Source of the DNA: Dehalococcoidia bacterium
GTDB lineage: Bacteria > Chloroflexota > Dehalococcoidia > JAUSJJ01
Length of the DNA: 6,453 nucleotides
Direction of reading: 5' to 3'
NCBI GenBank assembly: GCA_030647705.1
Contig: JAUSJJ010000287.1
Location: forward strand, 1-6,453
The notes below the pieces were generated by a model, which made no database searches, had not been told where the DNA came from, and saw only the letters and a list, made by a program, of their open reading frames with translations. The translations under genes were made by a program, and so were the position numbers. Shown in pieces: positions 1 to 5,171 of the stretch; positions within the stretch are counted from its first letter, which is position 1, and the number at the start of each line of letters is the position of its first letter.

Positions 1-285
1 TATGTGCCGGAGGTAACCCCCATCCCGCCAACCCTCGGCCAGCGTTACCTGTTCTACGCCCGTCCCTGGGGGTGGGGCGTGTTTCCCGGGAAGCTGCTGG
101 GATACAGGCATCCTTCTCGCTTCGCGTTGCAAGGGGGAATGGCGACTGTTGAGGATCAGTACTTCGTCAGGGCGACCAAGGATAAGTATTACCCTTCTAA
201 GCCTGAGGCAGACTTCCTCGCGGAAGTTCAGGCTGCCATCGTCCGAAACCCGACTTATATCCCTGACCTCATAGGCAGTCAATAG
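1..285 (+). CDS. 3' end of an unrecognised protein gene
   Basis: The reading frame is open from the first base of the window and ends at TAG 283-285, so this is probably the C-terminal 94 residues of a longer protein. A GTG at position 4 could be a start, but no ribosome binding site can be seen because the window begins there. The piece is rich in aromatic residues and Gly/Pro in its first half (RYLFYARPWGWG, KLLGYRHPSRF), as in a beta-rich domain. It ends in a probable amphipathic helix (ADFLAEVQAAIVRN) and a short tail. There is no signal peptide, membrane segment or catalytic motif in the visible part. I do not recognise the family. A strong hairpin plus T-tract at 356-394 would end its transcript. 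A 29-bp stretch of its tail is copied downstream, in the same frame, after the stop. Confidence 0.6.
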   Translation, partial: YVPEVTPIPPTLGQRYLFYARPWGWGVFPGKLLGYRHPSRFALQGGMATVEDQYFVRATKDKYYPSKPEADFLAEVQAAIVRNPTYIPDLIGSQ

Positions 286-322
286 TTCTTGCAGGAAGTT
301 CAGGCTGCCATCGCCGGAAACC
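222..322 (+). repeat. Direct repeat of a coding tail, 72 bp apart
   Basis: Bases 222-250 and 294-322 match over 29 bp with two mismatches; the first 20 bp are identical. The spacing is 72 bp, a multiple of three, so the second copy is in the frame of the gene ending at 285. Read past the TAG, it gives FLQEVQAAIAGNH and then TGA at 325-327, against FLAEVQAAIVRNP inside the gene. This looks like a small tandem duplication later separated by a stop codon, or a tail shortened by a new stop. Confidence 0.8.
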
Positions 323-355
323 ATTGACAGGCAGGCAGCAAAGGAAAACGCCAAT

Positions 356-394
356 CTATCCCTTTCCCTTTACGGGAGAGGGATAGTTCTTTTT
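356..394 (+). terminator. Intrinsic terminator, possibly bidirectional
   Basis: Bases 356-368 pair with 374-386 as a 13-bp stem (one G-U pair) around a 5-base TTTAC loop. TTCTTTTT follows at 387-394. This is a good rho-independent terminator for the plus-strand gene ending at 285. On the minus strand the same stem begins only 6 bases after the stop codon of the isomerase remnant and is followed by a shorter T stretch, so it may once have served both converging genes. Confidence 0.75.
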
Positions 395-512
395 ACCCCT
401 CCGCCAACCGCTCTTTGAGGCGGTCGATCACCGTGACCGGAGCGGGGTCAACCCCGTTGAGCAGGGCCAGGTAATAGCTGACGAAGTCGCCGAAGAAGTG
501 GGACGGAGAGGA
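393..512 (-). pseudogene. C-terminal remnant of bifunctional phosphoglucose/phosphomannose isomerase
   Basis: Read on the minus strand, 512-393 encodes 39 residues and a TAA stop. The part from about base 500 reads HFFGDFVSYYLALLNG, then VDPAPVTVIDRLKERLAEG. By my recall of the family, this is the conserved end of bacterial SIS-domain phosphoglucose/phosphomannose isomerases (GDFVSYYLALLNGVDP followed by ID-LKE-L). Such enzymes are about 330-360 residues, so some 90% of the gene is missing. Homology stops near base 500. Upstream lie a 12-bp palindrome (526-553) and GC-rich non-coding sequence, then the MBL-fold gene. No start codon or ribosome binding site fits the fragment. The full enzyme interconverts glucose-6-P or mannose-6-P with fructose-6-P; this piece lacks the catalytic SIS domains and cannot be active. 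The family match is from memory, without alignment. Confidence 0.75.
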
Positions 513-525
513 TTGGATAGAAACG

Positions 526-553
526 CCCGCTTCTCCCCTACGGGAGAAGCGGG
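526..553. repeat. Perfect 12-bp palindrome, REP-like hairpin
   Basis: Bases 526-537 are the exact reverse complement of 542-553, with loop CTAC. A smaller hairpin (554-558 with 563-567) follows directly. The core (a TCTCCC arm, a TACGGGAGA arm) resembles the hairpin at 356-386 and, more loosely, the one at 5195-5222. It lies about 75 bp past the stop of the MBL-fold gene and could weakly terminate it, but no good T-tract follows on either strand. The rest of 513-626 is GC-rich with no recognisable gene. Confidence 0.7.
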
Positions 554-626
554 CCGGCGGTTGCCGGCGCGGCGGACCTGCCGCACGACAATCGACAGGA
601 TCACACGAGGGTTCAGGCGAAACGCG

Positions 627-1622
627 CTAGTCCTTCCCCGCTCGTTTGTATAAGATGATGTGGTCCCTGTTGACGATCTCCACCTGGCCATCGAACCACA
701 TGTACTGCAAGTGCGCCAGCGTCTCCATCATGGCCAGACGCCTGTGCAGCGGAGGCATCTGCTCCCAGGTGGTATCGGGCAGGTTCCAGGGGATCAGGCC
801 GGAGATGTCGTAGGCTGTCCGGGGGGCGGCGGTGATAGTGCCCAGGATGGCCTTCTTGCGCTCCTCATGGTGTTGCACCATCTGGTCCACCCGTTGGCTC
901 AGGTTAGTGAAGATATGCTCGTGTGCAGGCAGCACCAGATTCACCGGCAGGTGCTGCAGTTGCTTCAGCGAGTTGATGAAGTCGCCTAGCGGGTTGGTGC
1001 CCGATTGAAGATGGTAGACTACGCTCGACGTTATCACCGGCAGGATATGGTCGCCGGAGAACAGCAGCTTCTTCTCAGGCTCGTAGAGGCAGATGTGCCC
1101 CGGTGAATGCCCCGGCGTCCACAGCACCTGGAGGTTGAATTGGCCTGTGGAGATCGTCTCGACGCCATAGAGCACCTGGTCCGGCCAGGTGACGATCACA
1201 TAGCCCAGCACCGGTTCGGAGGCCACCTTCAGCTCCTTCGCCACCGCTGGCGGAGCGCCGTGGACCTGGAGCAACTCGCCCATGCCGGCCTGAAGCTCAG
1301 CGAAGTGCACGTAGCGCGATTCGATGAGCGCTTTCTCCCAGTGGTGCAGGGCCAGCTTCGCCGGCGAGATCTGCCTTATCCTGCCCGCGAGCCCGTAGTG
1401 GTCGGCGTGAACATGGGTGATGACGATCTGGGATATGTCGAGGAAACTCAGGCCCAGTTCCGAAAGCTGCGCTTGCAGGGAAACGAAAGACGACTCGGTA
1501 CTCCAGCCGGTATCGATCATCAGCCACCCGCGATCGCCCTGCAGCAGATAGCAGTTCAAATACTCGAGAGGATTATCCGGGATGGGTACCTTCAGTTGGT
1601 GTACGCCAGGGAACACTTCCAA
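627..1622 (-). CDS. MBL-fold metallo-hydrolase with C-terminal winged helix
   Basis: A 331-residue protein of the metallo-beta-lactamase superfamily, probably a cytoplasmic Zn-dependent hydrolase. The metal-binding motifs are complete: HVHADH at 70-75 (H70, H72, D74, H75), H172 in PGHSPGH, D191 in SGDH and H234 in PAHEH. Residues about 240-325 match the helical/winged-helix tail of the LACTB2-like subgroup (BLACT_WH type). That subgroup includes nucleases and thioester or lactone hydrolases, so the substrate is open. I chose the TTG at 1622: AGGGAGG sits 6 bases upstream on the minus strand, and the protein then starts EVFPGVHQL as relatives do. The frame stays open to an ATG at 1805, but the TATAAT promoter (1688-1683) and the Shine-Dalgarno lie inside that extension. 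The gene is divergent from the small HTH gene. Downstream is only the isomerase remnant. Confidence 0.9.
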   Translation of the reverse strand: MEVFPGVHQLKVPIPDNPLEYLNCYLLQGDRGWLMIDTGWSTESSFVSLQAQLSELGLSFLDISQIVITHVHADHYGLAGRIRQISPAKLALHHWEKALIESRYVHFAELQAGMGELLQVHGAPPAVAKELKVASEPVLGYVIVTWPDQVLYGVETISTGQFNLQVLWTPGHSPGHICLYEPEKKLLFSGDHILPVITSSVVYHLQSGTNPLGDFINSLKQLQHLPVNLVLPAHEHIFTNLSQRVDQMVQHHEERKKAILGTITAAPRTAYDISGLIPWNLPDTTWEQMPPLHRRLAMMETLAHLQYMWFDGQVEIVNRDHIILYKRAGKD

Positions 1623-1682
1623 GTCTTTCCTCCCTAAAACAAGTGTCTGGTCTGTCAGCCGGACTGTTGGACGGTGAGGCAC

Positions 1683-1691
1683 ATTATAGCA
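1683..1691 (-). promoter_or_regulatory. Extended -10 promoter of the MBL-fold gene
   Basis: On the minus strand bases 1691-1683 read TGCTATAAT: a perfect TATAAT preceded by the TG-N extension. No good -35 is seen at the right distance, as is usual for extended -10 promoters. The predicted start near 1676 gives a leader of about 54 bases to the TTG codon at 1622. Confidence 0.65.
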
Positions 1692-1756
1692 CGTCGGGGA
1701 ACAAGGGTGAAACAAAAACGCCCCCGCCGGCGTTACATACAGTAGAGGGGCAAGAA

Positions 1757-1786
1757 TAGCCCCGTCGTTTGGGACTGTGCTATACT
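1757..1786 (+). promoter_or_regulatory. Extended -10 promoter of the small HTH gene
   Basis: TGCTATACT at 1778-1786 is an extended -10 (TG-N-TATACT). A weak -35 (TAGCCC, 1757-1762) lies 18 bases upstream. Transcription would begin near 1793, about 45 bases before the ATG at 1838. It faces away from the MBL-gene promoter, so 1691-1778 is a divergent control region. Confidence 0.55.
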
Positions 1787-1804
1787 GGAATTGTTCGGTG
1801 AACA

Positions 1805-1822
1805 CCAGTTGCAGTCAACTGG
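1805..1822. promoter_or_regulatory. Palindrome in the HTH-gene leader, possible operator
   Basis: CCAGTTG (1805-1811) and CAACTGG (1816-1822) form a perfect 7-4-7 inverted repeat. It lies about 12-30 bases after the predicted transcription start and 15 bases before the ATG at 1838. There is no T-tract, so it is not a terminator. The place and size fit a dimeric repressor site, for example autoregulation by the HTH protein encoded just downstream; no binding evidence is available. Confidence 0.4.
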
Positions 1823-1837
1823 GGTATCGATAGGCTG

Positions 1838-2236
1838 ATGGGGGCGCAAAAAGGAATGAGTCTCTTTCCCGGCCGAGTCCTGTCTCTGCTGAAGAGGCGC
1901 GGCGTCAACGCGGTCCAGCGGTGGTCCTCCGTGTCGCGGGAGGACATGCGCCGCAGTTGGTCTGTGCACATCGATAACCAGGTATCCGAGCTCCCCGGCC
2001 TGTCTCGAAGCACAAGAAGAGTGTACGGCTACCTCGCCAACATCGCTTCCCGGGACGGGTTCTGCGATCCCTCCGCTGAAGACGTAGCCAACGAGTGCCT
2101 CATGTCGCTTCCCGCCGCAACCAGGGCCATAAAGGAGCTGGAACGCACCCGCCTTCTGGTCAGCGTGCTCAGGCTGGGCAAGGTGGGGAGAGCGTCACGG
2201 AGCTACTACGTGGTCAGACATAACAAGCCCCACTGA
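1838..2236 (+). CDS. Small helix-turn-helix (winged-helix) DNA-binding protein
   Basis: A 132-residue basic protein. Residues about 50-126 look like the HTH_36 type of winged helix found in replication-initiator-like and regulatory proteins. A helix with the STRRVYGYLANIAS stretch comes first. The HTH follows, with PSAEDVANECLMS as the first helix and turn and LPAATRAIKELERTRLL as the recognition helix. A beta wing ends at RSYYVV. The first 45 residues (many Arg/Lys) match nothing I know. The start is uncertain: the ATG at 1838 has only a weak AGG upstream; another ATG at 1856 lacks a well-spaced site; the ATG at 1946 has GGGAGG but only 2 bases away, and would give a 97-residue protein that still holds the HTH domain. 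It has its own promoter and a leader palindrome. The TGA lies 4 bp from the tmk stop on the other strand. Likely a transcription regulator; its target is unknown. Confidence 0.75.
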   Translation: MGAQKGMSLFPGRVLSLLKRRGVNAVQRWSSVSREDMRRSWSVHIDNQVSELPGLSRSTRRVYGYLANIASRDGFCDPSAEDVANECLMSLPAATRAIKELERTRLLVSVLRLGKVGRASRSYYVVRHNKPH

Positions 2237-2240
2237 TAGT

Positions 2241-2864
2241 CTACAGCAAACCCCGGGACTCCAGAAGCGGCTCCACTCCGTCCCAGACAAGCTTGCTGAC
2301 CTCTCCTTTTGGCAGAGAGCCATCGATCACCAGCCAGCGTTCCGGCTCATCTGCGGCCAGCCTCCGGTAGCCATCACGCACCCTCCGATGGAACTCCAGC
2401 GCCTCTTGTTCAAAGCGATCGCGTTTTGTGGCATCTTTGCGGGAAAGCCCGCTTCTGACATCGACGTCGAGCAGCACCACCATGTCCGGCCTCATTCCCT
2501 GGGTAGCCAGGTAGTTGACAATCTGAATCTGGCCCAGGTCCAGCCCTCGCCCGTAGCCCTGATAGGCCGTCGTCGAATCGGCGAACCGGTCGAGAATGAC
2601 AATCTTACCCTCTTTCAACGCGGGCTTGACCACTTCAGTCACGAGCTGCGCCCGTGCAGCGCCGAAGAGGAGCAACTCGGGCACGGGACCGGTCTTCCCA
2701 CCCCACTTCACCCACCTCCCCACCGACCTGCCCAACTGCGTGCCGCCCGGCTCGTGCTCCAGCACCACGCGGCAACCCCTCGCCTCCAGCTTCCTCTTCA
2801 AGGCGCGCGCCTGCGTGCTTTTTCCGCTGCCCTCTCCGCCCTCGAAGGTGATAAAAACGCCCAA
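2241..2864 (-). CDS. tmk: Thymidylate kinase (dTMP kinase)
   Basis: A 207-residue cytoplasmic enzyme of normal family length that phosphorylates dTMP to dTDP with ATP, the step after thymidylate synthase on the way to dTTP. The P-loop is GGEGSGKST (9-17). EPGGT lies at 38-42, and the family signature DRF-SxxAYQGxxRG is intact at 92-107 (D92, R93, S97, Y101, Q102, R106). The LID region is basic (R142, K143, R148, R150). Absence of Arg in the P-loop together with a basic LID is the bacterial (type II) arrangement. His37 stands where most relatives have Arg in REPGG. The start is TTG at 2864; GAGG on the minus strand lies 6 bases upstream and the protein opens directly with MGVFITFEGG. It follows the archaeal-type regulator by 84 bp on the same strand with no terminator seen, so the two are probably co-transcribed. 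The usual partner holB is not in this window. Confidence 0.95.
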   Translation of the reverse strand: MGVFITFEGGEGSGKSTQARALKRKLEARGCRVVLEHEPGGTQLGRSVGRWVKWGGKTGPVPELLLFGAARAQLVTEVVKPALKEGKIVILDRFADSTTAYQGYGRGLDLGQIQIVNYLATQGMRPDMVVLLDVDVRSGLSRKDATKRDRFEQEALEFHRRVRDGYRRLAADEPERWLVIDGSLPKGEVSKLVWDGVEPLLESRGLL

Positions 2865-2947
2865 AGTGCACCTCGACGTTCAATATGCCGATTCTGGACC
2901 AAAACACGGTCCTCCGCGAGAACCCTGCTTCGCACCTGCCCACCCGG

Positions 2948-3763
2948 TCAGATTGCATCCGGGGCGCTGCCCCGTTTTTCGTCTTTCTCCGGTTCCAGGA
3001 AGGAGTACCTCAGGCCGTGCTCCTGCAGCAGGGCAACCAGGCTCATCACTTCGCCCTCAACGCAGACGACCAGGCAAGGCAGGCCGGAGCTGGCGGCCTC
3101 CACAGCCGCTTCCTTGACCCCGTAGAACAGGTACTGGCTTACCCCGGCGCGTTTCAGGGCGGCCAGCGACTCCATGCCAATCGCCCCGACTAGTGAGTTG
3201 CCCGACGCCTCGTGCTTCAAGCGGGCCGGATCGATGGCGCGGGAGCCGCCGCGCTGGACAGCGGGGACCCGCACGATCGTGATGGGGCCCGGCTGCAGCT
3301 CGATCAGACCCCCTATGTTGGACACACCGACGTCTTCCCCGCGCCGGGCATCGGTGACTGCCACCGCCCCGGCCTTTGCCTTCCCGGAGGGGACGGCTAC
3401 CAGCAGCCCACCCCTCATCTCCAGCCCCACCCGCTGCCCTGCAGTGAGGTCGGCGTCAGCCATCGCCGTCCAGACGGCAACGTCCGTGATGACCCGATTC
3501 ACCGATGGGAGATAATCGTGGAGGTCTCGGGCCATCTTGAGCAGCCAGTCCACCCCCTCCGTGGTGACGCGGTACACGGACCGGCCCTGGGAGGCGACCA
3601 GCCCTTCCCGGAGCAGTTCCCGGATGTAGTCCGATATCGCCTGTGGGGTGAGTCCCAGCTTCTGGGCGATGGCCTTCTGCTGGATGTTAGGCTGGCTGGA
3701 GGCTATCTCCACCAATATCTGAAACTTGGTGGCCAGGTTCTTGCTGCGTAAGACCTTGGACAT
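2948..3763 (-). CDS. Archaeal-type winged-helix transcription regulator
   Basis: A 271-residue protein. Residues about 12-70 form an N-terminal winged helix: ATKFQILVEIA, then the HTH (IQQKAIAQKLGLTPQAISDY, 27-46), a recognition-helix end IRELLREGLV and a wing RSVYRVTTEGVDWLL. A long C-terminal region (about 95-258) contains GEDVGVSNIGGLIEL, the conserved-looking VPAVQRGGSRAID (167-178), and a last alpha/beta part (SLVGAIGMESLAALKRAG, then LPCLVVCVEGEV). From memory this arrangement matches 'MarR-like/DUF7839' predicted regulators of haloarchaea and methanogens along its whole length. What the C-terminal domain senses is unknown. The frame has an ATG at 3793, but the -10 box (3797-3792) overlaps it, so it cannot be in the mRNA. 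I chose the ATG at 3763, which matches the relatives' N-terminus (M--VL-SK--ATKF) and has GAGG 11 bases upstream. It probably forms an operon with tmk. Confidence 0.8.
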   Translation of the reverse strand: MSKVLRSKNLATKFQILVEIASSQPNIQQKAIAQKLGLTPQAISDYIRELLREGLVASQGRSVYRVTTEGVDWLLKMARDLHDYLPSVNRVITDVAVWTAMADADLTAGQRVGLEMRGGLLVAVPSGKAKAGAVAVTDARRGEDVGVSNIGGLIELQPGPITIVRVPAVQRGGSRAIDPARLKHEASGNSLVGAIGMESLAALKRAGVSQYLFYGVKEAAVEAASSGLPCLVVCVEGEVMSLVALLQEHGLRYSFLEPEKDEKRGSAPDAI

Positions 3764-3791
3764 GGTTTCCAGCACCTCTGCGTTTCGCCAC

Positions 3792-3820
3792 ATTATAGGC
3801 TATCCGCAGGGGACGGACAA
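3792..3820 (-). promoter_or_regulatory. Sigma-70 promoter of the regulator-tmk unit
   Basis: On the minus strand TTGTCC (3820-3815, 4 of 6 to consensus) and a perfect TATAAT (3797-3792) are separated by exactly 17 bases. Transcription would start near 3785, about 22 bases before the ATG at 3763. This promoter decides the start codon, because it lies over the upstream ATG at 3793. Confidence 0.75.
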
Positions 3821-3928
3821 GGTTGGGGATGAGAGCGGCGACTTGATTTCCCTGACTCCAATGTTCGCTCTCCAGAGGCCACAGAGGCTTGTCCTTCGGC
3901 GAGGGACGGTGTTCACCCATGCGAGAGT

Positions 3929-3952
3929 GCAGAGAGGCTTTTGCCTCTCTGC
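3929..3952. repeat. Perfect 10-bp stem-loop in intergenic spacer
   Basis: GCAGAGAGGC (3929-3938) pairs perfectly with GCCTCTCTGC (3943-3952) around a TTTT loop. It lies in the spacer between the regulator and crotonase promoters, which holds no gene. A weaker hairpin (3891-3897 with 3901-3907, one G-U pair) lies just upstream. There is no T-tract, so a dispersed intergenic repeat unit is more likely than a terminator. Confidence 0.65.
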
Positions 3953-3959
3953 AAGGGGT

Positions 3960-3976
3960 TTGGGGGTGTCCCCCAA
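3960..3976. repeat. Palindrome TTGGGGGTGTCCCCCAA, repeat copy 1
   Basis: TTGGGGG and CCCCCAA form a 7-bp stem with loop TGT. The 15-bp core TGGGGGTGTCCCCCA (3961-3975) recurs exactly at 5173-5187 in the next spacer, so this is one copy of a dispersed palindromic repeat. Confidence 0.75.
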
Positions 3977-3990
3977 CCCAAAACCTCGCT

Positions 3991-4006
3991 GGGCGGGTGG
4001 GGGGGG
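3991..4006 (+). other. Potential G-quadruplex tract
   Basis: GGG-C-GGG-T followed by eight G on the plus strand gives four G3 tracts with one-base loops, a classic quadruplex pattern. Further runs of six G (4029-4034) and five G (4039-4043) follow. The tract lies about 155 bases upstream of the crotonase promoter and about 200 bases behind the divergent regulator promoter. Whether it folds or acts is unknown. Confidence 0.5.
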
Positions 4007-4076
4007 ACAGACGTTTGCAGACACCCTCGGGGGGTACTGGGGGTGAAGTGGTTCCCAGGAATAACGATTCAATCTG

Positions 4077-4134
4077 TAGTTCAGGTTTCCTAACCCGACC
4101 ATCGCGGGCGGGCAGGTTGGGAAACCTGCCCTAC
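4077..4134. repeat. Long imperfect inverted repeat upstream of the crotonase promoter
   Basis: Bases 4082-4095 (CAGGTTTCCTAACC) pair with 4115-4128 (GGTTGGGAAACCTG) as a 14-bp stem with one G-U pair and a 19-base GC-rich loop. The flanks GTAG (4077-4080) and CTAC (4131-4134) extend the pairing after a small internal loop. It ends 26 bases before the -35 box. It looks like a MITE-like or REP-like intergenic element; I see no target-site duplication and no coding capacity. Confidence 0.6.
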
Positions 4135-4160
4135 TTCGCATAAAAGACCAGTCCCAAAAA

Positions 4161-4189
4161 TTGCCCGTCTGGCTGCTTTGTGCTATAGT
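4161..4189 (+). promoter_or_regulatory. Promoter of the crotonase-family gene
   Basis: TTGCCC (4161-4166) and TATAGT (4184-4189) are 17 bases apart, and TG-C precedes the -10 (4181-4183), making it an extended -10. Transcription would start near 4196, with a leader of about 54 bases. The string GTGCTATA before the last two bases is the same as in the two divergent promoters at 1683-1691 and 1778-1786. Confidence 0.7.
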
Positions 4190-4249
4190 AATCGCCGTAC
4201 GTTTTTGGCGGCTCCAGCCACGACTCCACGGTCAAACAGGGGAGGTACT

Positions 4250-5059
4250 ATGGCCTACAAGAACATTATCCTCAAGAAGCAAGACCACATCGCCACCGTT
4301 ACCCTGAACCGGCCCCGCCGGCTGAACTCCCTCAACGAGGAGGTCTTCCAGGAGCTCATCGACGCCTTCGATAACGTGGGCAGGGACGCCGAGATGCGGG
4401 TGCTGGTCATTACAGGCGCGGGCGACCGCGCTTTCTCTTCCGGCGCCGACCTCAAGCTGCCCGGGGAAGGTGGAGAGCAGGCTGCCTACGAGCGCAAGCC
4501 CATCCTGGCCCGGGACATCGAACGCACCTGGCCGCAGGGCACCATCCGCGCGCTGAGACGGCTGGAGATCCCCACCATAGCTGCAATCAACGGTGTCGCC
4601 ACCGGAGGCGGCTACGACCTGGCCCTGGCCTGCGACATACGTATCGGCTCGGAGAATGCCCGGTTCATGGTGGCCTTCGCCAGGCTGGGCGTGACCCCGA
4701 TCATGGGCGGCTCCTGGACGCTCCCCCGCATCGTGGGGTTTGCCAAGGCAGCGGAGCTCCTTTTCACCGGCAACTTCGTCGAGGCCGAGGAGGCCTACCG
4801 GATCGGGCTGTTGAACAAATTGGTCCCGCACTCCAAACTGATGGAAGAAACCATGGTCATGGCCGGCACCATCGCCAGCCGTCCGCCCATCGGCATCCGC
4901 ATGAGCAAGATGCTGCTTTACCGCGACCAGGAGGTCAGCCTGGAAACCGCGCTGGAGATGGCCTGCATGTCCAGCGCCATTGTGCAGAACACCGAGGACT
5001 TTGACGAAGCCATCGCCGCCTTCCGCGAGAAGCGCCAAGCGATAGTCAAGGGAAAGTAG
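4250..5059 (+). CDS. Enoyl-CoA hydratase/isomerase (crotonase) family protein with atypical active site
   Basis: A 269-residue soluble protein of normal crotonase length that should bind an acyl-CoA thioester and stabilise an enolate. The oxyanion-hole motifs are both present: FSSGADL (62-68) and NGVATGGGYDLALACD (114-129). The core continues with ARFMVAFARLGVTPIMGG (137-154) and LPRIVG. Aligned by eye with rat enoyl-CoA hydratase, the two catalytic Glu are not kept: Glu144 becomes Asp123 and Glu164 becomes Phe143. The Asp that serves isomerases such as PaaG or dienoyl-CoA isomerase (the PD-GG position) is Ile151. So it is unlikely to be a standard hydratase; the sequence around 140-160 recalls the PaaG-like isomerase branch most. 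The start is ATG 4250 with GGGGAGG ending 4 bases upstream. An earlier in-frame TTG (4178) lies within the promoter. It has its own promoter and no partner genes of beta-oxidation nearby. Confidence 0.88.
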   Translation: MAYKNIILKKQDHIATVTLNRPRRLNSLNEEVFQELIDAFDNVGRDAEMRVLVITGAGDRAFSSGADLKLPGEGGEQAAYERKPILARDIERTWPQGTIRALRRLEIPTIAAINGVATGGGYDLALACDIRIGSENARFMVAFARLGVTPIMGGSWTLPRIVGFAKAAELLFTGNFVEAEEAYRIGLLNKLVPHSKLMEETMVMAGTIASRPPIGIRMSKMLLYRDQEVSLETALEMACMSSAIVQNTEDFDEAIAAFREKRQAIVKGK

Positions 5060-5097
5060 CAGAACACTACACTTGCTTCGACCGGCCCGCCCCGAGC

Positions 5098-5126
5098 GCT
5101 CGCCCTTCGACAGGCTCAGGGTGAGC
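5098..5126. repeat. Palindrome around a CCCTTCGACAGGCTCAGGG core
   Basis: Bases 5098-5106 pair with 5118-5126 (9 bp, one G-U pair) around an 11-base loop. The core at 5103-5121 is a sequence I recall as a frequent intergenic repeat in many unrelated bacterial genomes. It lies 39 bases after the crotonase stop. There is no T-tract, so a terminator role is doubtful. Confidence 0.6.
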
Positions 5127-5144
5127 GGCACAAACGGAGTACAG

Positions 5145-5160
5145 TCCCGACCTGTCGGGA
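5145..5160. repeat. Short palindrome TCCCGAC-CT-GTCGGGA
   Basis: A perfect 7-bp inverted repeat with a 2-base centre (realistically a 6-bp stem with a 4-base loop). It is one of four consecutive palindromes that fill the spacer between the crotonase and PRPP synthetase genes. Confidence 0.5.
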
Positions 5161-5171
5161 TTGTCGGGGGT

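Noticed and set aside
428..691. Minus-strand frame of 87 codons between the isomerase remnant and the MBL gene
   Set aside because: It overlaps the MBL gene end and both the palindrome and the remnant in another frame; the translation is Arg/Ser-rich with no family signal.
1623..1805. N-terminal extension of the MBL-fold gene up to the ATG at 1805
   Set aside because: The extension contains the TATAAT promoter and the AGGGAGG ribosome binding site, and its residues (MFTEQFQYSTVPNDG...) do not look like an MBL-fold N-terminus.
2388..3751. Plus-strand frames of 113-245 codons opposite tmk and the regulator
   Set aside because: They oppose genes with clear family motifs and have Pro/Arg/Ser-rich low-information translations.
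3794..4160. Possible CRISPR array or small RNA gene in the palindrome-rich spacer
   Set aside because: The hairpins differ from each other and are not regularly spaced; no repeat-spacer pattern, tRNA-like fold or promoter for a separate RNA was found.
4178..4249. Upstream in-frame TTG start for the crotonase gene
   Set aside because: The codon lies at the -10 box of the promoter, has no ribosome binding site, and family similarity begins after the ATG at 4250, which has GGGGAGG.
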